From the NCBI GenBank assembly GCA_937915735.1, contig CALGGS010000253.1, positions 1-13,401 on the forward strand: 13,401 nucleotides of DNA, in the 5' to 3' direction. Under the pieces are notes generated by a model that saw only the letters and a list, made by a program, of their open reading frames with translations, did no database searches and was not told the DNA's origin. This document shows positions 1 to 6,009 of this stretch, one piece after another. The position numbers and the translations under genes were made by a program. The stretch's first letter is position 1. Each line of letters starts with the position of its first letter. The DNA is from an uncultured Treponema sp. GTDB lineage: Bacteria > Spirochaetota > Spirochaetia > Treponematales > Treponemataceae.

Positions 1-172
1 TATATAAGAAAATAAATATATAAATATATCTATATATCTAATATTATAAGCTTGTAAGAAAAATATATAAATATTATTATACATTCATTTATATACTTTT
101 AATATCTTGTCTTTTTTTTTCATTAATGTTATAATAAATTATCAAATCTATTTACTCCTTCATCTTCTACTG
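1..172. other. Extremely AT-rich non-coding tract
   Basis: This tract is almost entirely A and T, unlike everything to its right. It contains no convincing gene. An imperfect direct repeat of the form TAAGAAAA followed by AATATATAAATAT occurs at about 5-29 and 55-75, roughly 50 bp apart, and there is a run of ten T near 110-120. It lies downstream of the minus-strand macrodomain gene. No clear hairpin-plus-U-tract terminator for that gene is visible here. It could be a simple intergenic region, an edge of acquired DNA, or part of a larger AT-rich element cut off by the window edge. Confidence 0.6.
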
Positions 173-952
173 CTACATATTTATTGTACTGAAAAAGCAG
201 CAAAAATGCAAGGGTTTTTCGAGATTGCCGAAAATCACTTTAATGCCGCTTCCAGTTCCAGCCCTCCATTCCCCCACGGTTTCAACAGCGATTTGGGCAG
301 CCTTGTCCTGCGGAAAATGGAACACACCTGTGGAAATGCAGCAAAAGGCGATTGAACCAACGTTGTTTTCTTGGGCAATGGAAAGGCAGGATTTGTAGCA
401 GCTTGCAAGAAGTTTGCAATCTTGCTCTGTAAGCCGCAAGCCAACAATGGGTCCCACAGTATGAATCACATAATCGCAGGGCAGATTGAATGCTTTAGTG
501 ATTTTTGCCTGTCCCGTCGGCTCTTCGTATCCTTGTTTTTCCATGATGTCGGCACAGACGGCGCGGAGCTGGATTCCCGCAAAGGTGTGGATGCAGTTGT
601 CGATACAGGCGTGGCATGGCTGATAGCAGCCTGTCATTCCGCTATTGGCAGCATTCACGATTGCGCCCACCCGAAGCGTAGTGATGTCCCCCCGCCAAAG
701 ATAAAGCCCGTTCTGCATGGGAGCCAAGTCCTTAATGTCGGTTATGCCACGAGAATTATTTTCTTCTATTAAATACTCATCCTGCACACGCAGGAATTCT
801 TCGCTTGCGGGAAGAGCTGGGCGCACATTTACCAAAGAGCGCAAAAGCCGCTTTTGCCCGTATTCATCTTGAGGAATATCGATACCCGCATATCCAGAAT
901 TTTCTGCAAGCAGGGTCTGGATTAAAAATCGTCTTCGTTCAGATTGCGTCAT
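173..952 (-). CDS. Zinc-dependent macrodomain protein-ADP-ribose hydrolase
   Basis: The 259-residue product belongs to the zinc-containing macrodomain family, which removes ADP-ribose from modified proteins in the cytoplasm. After an N-terminal helical region of about 80 residues, the macrodomain starts with the WRGDIT motif (residues 86-91) and the VNAANSGMTGC motif (99-109). The family's zinc-binding segment follows: Cys109, His114 and Cys116, then CIDNCIHTFAGIQLR at 116-130. The phosphate-binding loop CISTGVFHFP is at 205-214. Length is normal for the family. In some Firmicutes such genes sit with a sirtuin and lipoylation genes; no such partner is visible here. The last 20 or so residues, after VIF at 239-241, do not look like the usual family ending and are Cys/Phe-rich, so the 3' end may have been replaced. 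The ATG at 952 is the only good start. Confidence 0.88.
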   Translation of the reverse strand: MTQSERRRFLIQTLLAENSGYAGIDIPQDEYGQKRLLRSLVNVRPALPASEEFLRVQDEYLIEENNSRGITDIKDLAPMQNGLYLWRGDITTLRVGAIVNAANSGMTGCYQPCHACIDNCIHTFAGIQLRAVCADIMEKQGYEEPTGQAKITKAFNLPCDYVIHTVGPIVGLRLTEQDCKLLASCYKSCLSIAQENNVGSIAFCCISTGVFHFPQDKAAQIAVETVGEWRAGTGSGIKVIFGNLEKPLHFCCFFSTINM

Positions 953-965
953 ATTCTTTCAGTCC

Positions 966-994
966 AGTATAATCCAAGAAATTTCAGTGGGCAA
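966..994 (-). promoter_or_regulatory. Probable sigma-70 promoter of the macrodomain gene
   Basis: Read on the minus strand, TTGCCC (994-989) and TATACT (971-966) are separated by exactly 17 bp. The -10 box matches the consensus at 5 of 6 positions and the -35 at 4 of 6. Transcription would start near 959-960, leaving a leader of only about 7 nt before the ATG at 952 and no room for a normal ribosome-binding site. Confidence 0.5.
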
Positions 995-1021
995 GACGGA
1001 ACACAAATTCAAGAAAGAGTT

Positions 1022-1067
1022 TTTCAAATAAGACATTTCAAATATCGATTTACAATTGAATCGATTT
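1022..1067. promoter_or_regulatory. Repeat-rich candidate operator upstream of the TRAP operon
   Basis: Two copies of TTTCAAATA (1022-1030 and 1036-1044) repeat with a 14-bp period. They run straight into a perfect inverted repeat, ATCGATT (1044-1050) and AATCGAT (1059-1065), with an 8-bp spacer. The same block also gives ATCGATTT twice with a 16-bp period. Close spacing of short repeats ahead of a transporter operon suits binding of a dimeric regulator. A weak promoter, TTGAAT (1057-1062) with TAAAGT (1080-1085), overlaps it. The regulator is unknown. Confidence 0.35.
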
Positions 1068-1136
1068 CTTACTGTTTTCTAAAGTCATAGTCCCAGTTTT
1101 TTGATATACTTTTAAAATTGGCACATATATAAAATC

Positions 1137-1142
1137 AGGAGG
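1137..1142 (+). promoter_or_regulatory. Ribosome-binding site of dctQ
   Basis: A full AGGAGG lies 7 nt before the ATG at 1150 and fixes the start of the DctQ gene. Confidence 0.8.
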
Positions 1143-1149
1143 AAACCTC

Positions 1150-1647
1150 ATGTTCAAAAAAGTCATGAACGGTGTTGCCAGGGTAGAAAAATACCTTTTG
1201 GCAATCACCATGTCAGTGACACTCGCCTTTACGTTTGCCAACGTCATAGGCAGATTCGTGTTCAATCACTCCCTCGCCTTTGCCGACGAGCTGGTTATTG
1301 CCCTATTCGTCCTTGTATCTCTCATGGGTGCCGCCCTGTGCGCACGGGAAAACGAAGGGCTTATCGGTCTTGCCATTGTCTCAAGCAGACTTTCAGGCAC
1401 AAAGAAAACATTCCAAAAGCTGTTATCAAGTCTGGTGAGCATTGTCTACTGCGCCATGCTCACTTGGCAGGGATTTTTGCGAACTCTGTCCAGTATGCAG
1501 CAGGGAGAGCATACTTTCGTCATGCACTTGCCACGCTGGATTTTCTGGTCGTTCATTCCGATTTGCGGTCTCTGCCTTGTGCTGCATTTTGTGGAAAATC
1601 TTACAGATTTTTTCTCTTCCCAGAAGCAAAAGGAGGAAGCTAAATGA
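1150..1647 (+). CDS. dctQ: TRAP transporter small permease subunit (DctQ)
   Basis: This 165-residue membrane protein is the small subunit of a tripartite ATP-independent periplasmic (TRAP) transporter. It pairs with the large permease in the inner membrane and is needed for sodium-driven uptake of organic acids. Four hydrophobic segments are visible, at about 16-36, 48-68, 92-110 and 130-150. The family's FANVIGRFVFNHSLAFADEL region is at residues 28-47, with conserved Arg34 and Glu46. A consensus ribosome-binding site precedes the ATG. The gene ends in ATGA, whose ATG begins the next gene, so the two are translationally coupled. Length is typical. The substrate cannot be read from this subunit. 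Confidence 0.9.
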   Translation: MFKKVMNGVARVEKYLLAITMSVTLAFTFANVIGRFVFNHSLAFADELVIALFVLVSLMGAALCARENEGLIGLAIVSSRLSGTKKTFQKLLSSLVSIVYCAMLTWQGFLRTLSSMQQGEHTFVMHLPRWIFWSFIPICGLCLVLHFVENLTDFFSSQKQKEEAK

Positions 1648-3971
1648 TTACAGCCATTCTTTTTGTAGTGTTCGCCGTTCTGCTCCTTGCGGATGTGCCA
1701 ATCGCCATTTGTCTTGGCGCCTCCTCCGTGGCAGCAATCCTTGCCGCCGGGCAGAAGCTTTCCGTCATTGCAGTGAACACCTATTCAGGCATATCAAAGA
1801 CACTGCTCCTGGCAATTCCATTTTTCGTCCTTGCAGGAAACATCATGGCAAAAGCTGGCATCTCAAAGCGGCTCATCGCTTTCGTAAACGCCTGCATTGG
1901 GCACACACGGGGCGGTATTGCAATTGTGTGCATTGTCGTGTCATGTCTCTTTGGCGCAATCTCAGGCTCGGGTCCTGCGACAGTTGCCGCCTTGGGGGCA
2001 ATCCTCATCCCGGCAATGATTGAGGCGGGCTTTTCCGCGCCTTTTGCCACGGCCCTCATGGCGGCCTCCAGCTCCATCGCCATCATCATTCCCCCCAGCA
2101 TCGCCTACGTTGTCTACGCCTCCATCACCGGCGACGATGTGGGTAAGCTCTTCATGGCGGGAATCATTCCTGGCGTTCTGGTGGGGCTTGCTCTCATAGC
2201 AGTGGTCATGGTGGAAGTAAGGCGGAAGAACATTCAGTCCACCAAGGAAAAGGCAGGCGCAAAGGAGCGCTGGCTCGCCTTCAAGGACGCATTCTGGGCC
2301 TTCCTCATGCCGGTCATCATCTTGGGCGGCATCTACGGCGGTGTCTTTACCCCCACCGAGGCCGCGGCAGTGGCGGCAGTCTACGGTCTTATCGTGGGCA
2401 TGTTCATCTACCGGGAAGTAAGCCTCAGGGACATGGCCCGCATCCTGGTGGAGTCCGCAAAGACCACGGGAAGCATTATGTTCATCATAGGCTCGGCAAC
2501 CCTCTTCTCCTACGTCTGCACCCTCTTCGGAATCTCCTCCGCCGCGGAGCAGCTTCTTGCCGCCGTCTCTGCGAACAAAATCATCTTCCTGCTTCTGATT
2601 AACGTCATCTTCCTTGTTGCAGGCTGCTTTATCGACGCCAACAGCGCCATGTACATTTTTATCCCGGTGATGATTCCTGTCTGCCGGCTTCTTGGCTTCA
2701 ACTCGGTCGCCTTCGGCATTATCGCCACGGTGAACCTTGCCATCGGCCAGGTAACGCCGCCGGTGGGCATAAACCTCTTCGTGGCCATCAGCCTGAAAAT
2801 CAAAAACGCCGCAAAAGTGACCCTGCCCCAGATTTCCCGGGCGGTTCTTCCCATGATCGGCGCAAGCCTGGTGGTGCTGCTCTGCTACACCTACTGGCCC
2901 CGGGCCGCCGTCACCCACAGAGCCGGCAACAGCATTGCCGGGGACGGAAGCCAGATTGCCCTCTACGACAGGGAGCAGTATGACGCGGCAAAAGACGCGG
3001 CCCCTGCCACCGTGGACTGGGAGAAGGCCACCTGGCACTTTGCCTGCTCACCGGGAGAGACCTGCACCTGGGCAAAGGCAGGCCGCTACTTTGCCGCCCT
3101 CATGAAGGAATCCACCGGGGGAAAAGTCACCGTGCTGGTGGACGGCTTTTCCGACCAGCTGACCAACGGAAGCCAGCCTGACGGCATTGCCGCCCTTAGG
3201 GAGGGAGACCCCATCCAGCTTTCCATGCACTCGAACCTGATTTATTCCGCCTTGGACGACCGCTTCAACGTGGTCTCCCTGCCCTACATCTACGACAGCT
3301 ACGAGGACGCGGATGCAAAATTCGACGGCGAGGCGGGCGAGCAGCTTAAAGAAATCCTTGAGGGACTGAACCTGCACTGCTTCGGCATTGCGGAAAACGG
3401 CTTCCGCCAGATTACCAACAGCCGCCGCCCCATAAAGAGCCTTGCCGACCTGGCGGGCCTTAAAATCCGCGTGGCAGGCTCCAACCTGCTCATGCAGGCC
3501 TACCGGGCCTGGGGGGCAAACGCCACCAACATGAACTGGTCCGAGACCTACACCGCCCTGCAGCAGAACACGGTGGAAGGGCAGGAGAATCCCCTCCCCT
3601 CCATCGCCTCGGCTTCCGTACAGAGCGTGCAGAAATACATCTCCCTGTGGAACGCCTACTACGACTGCCTCTTTTTCTGCATGAACGGCGATGTCTACAA
3701 TGCCCTGACCGACGAGCAGAAGCGCATCGTGGACGAGAACGCCCGGAAGGCAGTTGCCTACGAGCGGGCCATAAACCGCTACGAGTGCCAGGAGCTGATT
3801 AAGGACTGGAAGGAAAACAAGGTGATTGAGGTGGTGGAAACGGAGGATATCGACACCGAGAGCTTCCGCGCCGCCACGGCAGGCGTTGCCGACTGGTACA
3901 AAAAACAGCTTCTGGCAAACGGCCACGAGCCTGAGGCCGTGGAAAAACTTATCGCCGCCTTCTGCAAGTAG
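1644..3971 (+). CDS. Fused TRAP large permease and substrate-binding protein (DctM-DctP)
   Basis: A single uninterrupted frame of 775 residues joins two parts of a TRAP transporter that are normally separate. Residues 1 to about 418 are a complete DctM permease: the SGSGPATVAALGAI segment (107-120), the IIPPSIAYVVYAS segment (148-160), FTPTEAAAVAA (235-245) and the C-terminal TPPVGINLFVA (371-381), with about a dozen membrane segments. A linker of about 40 residues follows. From about 460 comes a DctP-type binding domain, WHFACSPGETCTW (464-476), with the conserved Arg609 in LKIRVAGS that in this family salt-bridges the substrate carboxylate, and ETYTALQ plus VEGQENPL (634-651). The binding domain has no signal peptide of its own; the last DctM helix (402-418) must place it outside the cytoplasm. 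No separate dctP is visible nearby. RBS AGGAGG lies at 1631-1636 inside dctQ. Substrate unknown, probably an organic or sugar acid. Confidence 0.88.
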   Translation: MITAILFVVFAVLLLADVPIAICLGASSVAAILAAGQKLSVIAVNTYSGISKTLLLAIPFFVLAGNIMAKAGISKRLIAFVNACIGHTRGGIAIVCIVVSCLFGAISGSGPATVAALGAILIPAMIEAGFSAPFATALMAASSSIAIIIPPSIAYVVYASITGDDVGKLFMAGIIPGVLVGLALIAVVMVEVRRKNIQSTKEKAGAKERWLAFKDAFWAFLMPVIILGGIYGGVFTPTEAAAVAAVYGLIVGMFIYREVSLRDMARILVESAKTTGSIMFIIGSATLFSYVCTLFGISSAAEQLLAAVSANKIIFLLLINVIFLVAGCFIDANSAMYIFIPVMIPVCRLLGFNSVAFGIIATVNLAIGQVTPPVGINLFVAISLKIKNAAKVTLPQISRAVLPMIGASLVVLLCYTYWPRAAVTHRAGNSIAGDGSQIALYDREQYDAAKDAAPATVDWEKATWHFACSPGETCTWAKAGRYFAALMKESTGGKVTVLVDGFSDQLTNGSQPDGIAALREGDPIQLSMHSNLIYSALDDRFNVVSLPYIYDSYEDADAKFDGEAGEQLKEILEGLNLHCFGIAENGFRQITNSRRPIKSLADLAGLKIRVAGSNLLMQAYRAWGANATNMNWSETYTALQQNTVEGQENPLPSIASASVQSVQKYISLWNAYYDCLFFCMNGDVYNALTDEQKRIVDENARKAVAYERAINRYECQELIKDWKENKVIEVVETEDIDTESFRAATAGVADWYKKQLLANGHEPEAVEKLIAAFCK

Positions 3972-3983
3972 TCGATTTTGCCG

Positions 3984-4011
3984 AAAACGCGGCGCACGGG
4001 CGTTGCGTTTT
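3984..4011. repeat. Inverted repeat with AAAACGC / GCGTTTT arms
   Basis: AAAACGC (3984-3990) and GCGTTTT (4005-4011) are perfect 7-bp inverted arms around a 14-bp GC-rich spacer, starting 12 bp after the TRAP stop codon. The right arm overlaps the -35 box of the following promoter by two bases. It could help end TRAP transcription, since the stem itself finishes in TTTT. The arms are the same as those in the repeat array at 10810-11056. Confidence 0.45.
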
Positions 4012-4038
4012 GACAAAAATCTGAAAATTCATTATATT
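4010..4038 (+). promoter_or_regulatory. Near-consensus sigma-70 promoter of the MATE gene
   Basis: TTGACA (4010-4015) is a perfect -35 box. TATATT (4033-4038) matches the -10 consensus at 5 of 6 positions, and the spacer is exactly 17 bp. Transcription should start near 4045, giving a leader of about 78 nt before the MATE ATG at 4123. The transcript would begin almost exactly at the left arm of the strong terminator hairpin described in the next entry. Confidence 0.7.
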
Positions 4039-4047
4039 TTCTCACAC

Positions 4048-4112
4048 AGCGCGTAGCTCTTAAAACAGCGTAAAACCAGTTGTTTTAGGGGCTATGCGCT
4101 TTTTTATTTTTT
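4048..4112 (+). terminator. Strong intrinsic terminator, candidate attenuator in the MATE leader
   Basis: The left arm (4048-4067) and right arm (4081-4100) form a 20-bp stem with only three G-U wobbles and a 13-nt loop, followed by a T-rich tract TTTTTTATTTTTT (4100-4112). It would stop read-through from the TRAP operon. It also lies wholly downstream of the promoter at 4010-4038, so MATE transcripts must pass it, which is the layout of a transcription attenuator. A smaller competing hairpin, TAAAAC (4071-4076) with GTTTTA (4082-4087), uses part of the same right arm and could disrupt the full stem. The ligand or trigger, if any, is not visible. Confidence 0.8.
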
Positions 4113-4122
4113 GTGAGGAAAA

Positions 4123-5550
4123 ATGAAGGAAAATGCTTTTAAAAGCGAGTCGGCAGTGCAGAATCCCCTCGCTTTTCTCCCGGTAAAATCTCTTATGCTT
4201 AAAATGGGAATCCCTATGATTCTTTCCATGGCTTTGCAGGCGGTTTACAATATCGTGGATTCGGCTTTCGTGTCGAACATGGCTGAGGGCGGTGAGATGG
4301 CCCTGAACGCCCTTACACTAGCTTTTCCGGTGCAGATTCTCATGGTGGCGGTGGGAATCGGCACTGGTGTGGGAGTCAATGTCTTTGTTTCCCGCACGCT
4401 TGGACAGGGAAAGAGGGTAAAAGCGGGGAAAATCGCCGGAAACGGAATCTTTTTGTGCGCCTTGATTTATCTTCTCTTCCTTGTTTTCGCTCTTTTTGGC
4501 GTGAATTTTTACATCAATTCCCAGACGGCAAACGAAGAGATTGCCCTTATGGCGACAGATTATCTTAGTATTTGTTGCGTCTATTCTTTCGGCATCGTCT
4601 TTTTCTCGATTTTTGAAAAGCTTTTGCAGTCGACTGGTCTTTCTCTCTTTTCGACAATCGCACAGGTTGGCGGGGCTGTGGCGAACATGATTTTGGATCC
4701 TATATTGATTTACGGTTTGCTGGGCTGTCCGGCTTTGGGTGTGAAAGGGGCGGCTTGGGCGACGGTAATCGGGCAGGTGCTTTCTTTCTTGCTTGGGGCA
4801 TTTTTCCATTTTAAGAAAAATCGTGCCATTCCCTTTGATTTCAGGTTTTTAAAGCCTGACTTTAAGATTATCGCCGTGATTTATTCTATCGGACTTCCGG
4901 CTATTATCGCCCAGGCTCTCATGTCTATTATGACTTACGGACTGAACATCATTTTCGTGCAGCTTGGCGAGGATGTTGTGACGGCTTACGGCCTTTACTA
5001 TAAAATCCAGCAGTTCATTTTGTTCGCGGCTTTTGGGCTCAGGGACGCGATTATGCCTATCGTTGCCTTTAATTTTGGCATGAAGAATCAGGAGCGGGTG
5101 AGCGCGGGCATCAAATACGGCATTTTGTATACGCTGGCCATTATGCTTCTGGGACTTGCCTTGCTTGAGGCCTTTGCCCGGCCATTTTCGGCTGTCTTCG
5201 GTCTTGCGGGCCACACCCAGAGCCTTTGCGTGAGTGCCATGCGCCTTATTTCATTGAGTTTTGTCTTTGCGGGAGCGAATATTGCCTTGCAGGGCGTTTT
5301 TCAGGCTCTGGGTAACGGTTTCGCCTCATTGGTGATTTCCCTTTTGCGCCAGCTTTTTCTAGTCCTTCCTCCGGCGTATTTTTTGATGACTCTGGCCTTG
5401 TCTTTGGAAAATTCAGAATGGCTCGTCTGGCTGACCTTCCTTTTTGCGGAATCTCTTTCATTCGTGGTGGCGGTTATTTTATTCCGGCGACAGGGCTTTC
5501 ATGTAAGGAAAGTCTTTGGAATCCATATTCTCTCTTTTAAGCATTTCTGA
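4123..5550 (+). CDS. MATE family multidrug/cation efflux transporter
   Basis: The 475-residue protein is a multidrug and toxic compound extrusion (MATE) transporter, which exports cationic drugs or metabolites across the inner membrane using a sodium or proton gradient. Twelve hydrophobic segments can be traced in two six-helix halves. The first half opens with MGIPMILSMALQAVYNIVDS (28-47), then GIGTGVGVNVFVSRTLGQG (78-96). The second half opens with SIGLPAIIAQALMSIMTYGL (255-274) and contains AFNFGMKN (315-322). Length is slightly above the usual 450, due to a short basic tail. GAGGA (4115-4119) lies 3 nt before the ATG. Expression probably depends on read-through of the terminator in the leader. 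The substrate cannot be predicted. queD starts 12 bp after the stop. Confidence 0.92.
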   Translation: MKENAFKSESAVQNPLAFLPVKSLMLKMGIPMILSMALQAVYNIVDSAFVSNMAEGGEMALNALTLAFPVQILMVAVGIGTGVGVNVFVSRTLGQGKRVKAGKIAGNGIFLCALIYLLFLVFALFGVNFYINSQTANEEIALMATDYLSICCVYSFGIVFFSIFEKLLQSTGLSLFSTIAQVGGAVANMILDPILIYGLLGCPALGVKGAAWATVIGQVLSFLLGAFFHFKKNRAIPFDFRFLKPDFKIIAVIYSIGLPAIIAQALMSIMTYGLNIIFVQLGEDVVTAYGLYYKIQQFILFAAFGLRDAIMPIVAFNFGMKNQERVSAGIKYGILYTLAIMLLGLALLEAFARPFSAVFGLAGHTQSLCVSAMRLISLSFVFAGANIALQGVFQALGNGFASLVISLLRQLFLVLPPAYFLMTLALSLENSEWLVWLTFLFAESLSFVVAVILFRRQGFHVRKVFGIHILSFKHF

Positions 5551-5556
5551 TATAAT
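5548..5556 (+). promoter_or_regulatory. Extended -10 promoter immediately ahead of queD
   Basis: TGATATAAT is a perfect extended -10 element (TG, one base, TATAAT), overlapping the MATE stop codon. There is no good -35, which extended -10 promoters can do without. The predicted transcription start, 6-7 nt downstream, falls at about 5563, the first base of the queD ATG. No Shine-Dalgarno sequence precedes that ATG, so the transcript may be leaderless. Confidence 0.5.
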
Positions 5557-5562
5557 TTCCTC

Positions 5563-5952
5563 ATGTTTCAGGTTCGTGTGAAGGCTGATTTTGCGGCGGC
5601 GCATTTTTTGCGTGATTATCATGGTAAGTGCGAGAATTTGCACGGTCACAATTACAAGGTCTACGCTCATGTGCAAGGCTCTTCCCTTGACGAAGGGGGG
5701 ATGCTGCTTGATTTTACTGAGCTGAAAAAGGCTTTGAAGGCTGTATGCGAAAAGCTTGACCACACGAATCTTAACGACATTGATTTTTTTGACCAGAATC
5801 CCAGCGCGGAGCGAATCGCGGTTTACATTTACAATGGGATTGTGGAGCAGATTCCTGATTTGAAAAAGTCGGATGATGCCAAGAAAACGCACTTGTGGGC
5901 GGTCGATGTTTTTGAGACAGACAACAACAGGGCAAGATATTTGCCGGAGTAA
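5563..5952 (+). CDS. queD: 6-carboxy-5,6,7,8-tetrahydropterin synthase (QueD)
   Basis: This 129-residue enzyme of the PTPS/QueD family converts 7,8-dihydroneopterin triphosphate to 6-carboxytetrahydropterin, the second step of queuosine and 7-deazaguanine synthesis, in the cytoplasm. The three zinc ligands are His14 (in FAAAHF), His27 and His29 (in CENLHGHNY). Cys23 of the KCENLHGH motif is the catalytic cysteine. The second catalytic group is Asp66-His67 in KLDHTNLND, and Glu118 in VDVFETDN matches the family's substrate-anchoring glutamate. Length is close to that of E. coli QueD. Cys23 in this context favours QueD over a eukaryote-type pyruvoyl-tetrahydropterin synthase. No other queuosine genes are visible in the window. 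It sits 12 bp after the MATE gene but seems to have its own promoter. Confidence 0.9.
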   Translation: MFQVRVKADFAAAHFLRDYHGKCENLHGHNYKVYAHVQGSSLDEGGMLLDFTELKKALKAVCEKLDHTNLNDIDFFDQNPSAERIAVYIYNGIVEQIPDLKKSDDAKKTHLWAVDVFETDNNRARYLPE

Positions 5953-5954
5953 AA

Positions 5955-5991
5955 GGGCTAGGGATTGGCAAAGCCCGGCGGCGATAGCCGC
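5955..5991. repeat. Small GC-rich inverted repeats between queD and cimA
   Basis: GGGCT (5955-5959) can pair with AGCCC (5972-5976) and, alternatively, with AGCCC at 5992-5996. GCGGC (5978-5982) pairs with GCCGC (5987-5991) across a GATA loop. There is no T tract, so this is not a standard terminator. The palindromes resemble in style the two palindromes inserted inside cimA. They lie ahead of the chosen cimA start, so a role in mRNA processing or translation is possible but unproven. Confidence 0.35.
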
Positions 5992-5999
5992 AGCCCCAT

Positions 6000-6003
6000 G
6001 GAG
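6000..6003 (+). promoter_or_regulatory. Ribosome-binding site that decides the cimA start
   Basis: GGAG lies 6 nt before the ATG at 6010. Upstream alternatives in the same frame, TTG at 5965 and ATG at 5998, lack such a site and would add a sequence (MAKPGGDSRSP...) not seen in the family. Confidence 0.6.
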
Positions 6004-6009
6004 ATATTT

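Noticed and set aside
1101..1131. TTGATA with CATATA as the TRAP promoter.
   Set aside because: Transcription would start inside the ribosome-binding site of dctQ, so it is unlikely to be the functional promoter.
1962..3038. Long antisense frame (358 codons) opposite the TRAP permease.
   Set aside because: It is His/Gly/Asp-rich without any family resemblance and mirrors the strong third-position G/C bias of the real gene.
3048..4016. Long antisense frame (322 codons) opposite the DctP domain.
   Set aside because: Same cause: a shadow of GC-rich codons. It has no recognisable domain, while the sense frame has clear DctP motifs.
4061..4100. The MATE leader hairpin looks like part of a type II-A CRISPR repeat: GTTTTAGGGGCTATGC, with an AAAACAGC segment upstream.
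   Set aside because: There is one copy only, no spacer-repeat pattern and no cas gene in the window. The sequence is fully explained as a terminator stem.
5965..6009. Longer CimA start at the TTG at 5965.
   Set aside because: The extra 15 residues come from the GC-rich inverted repeats and have no family counterpart; GGAG is placed for the ATG at 6010.
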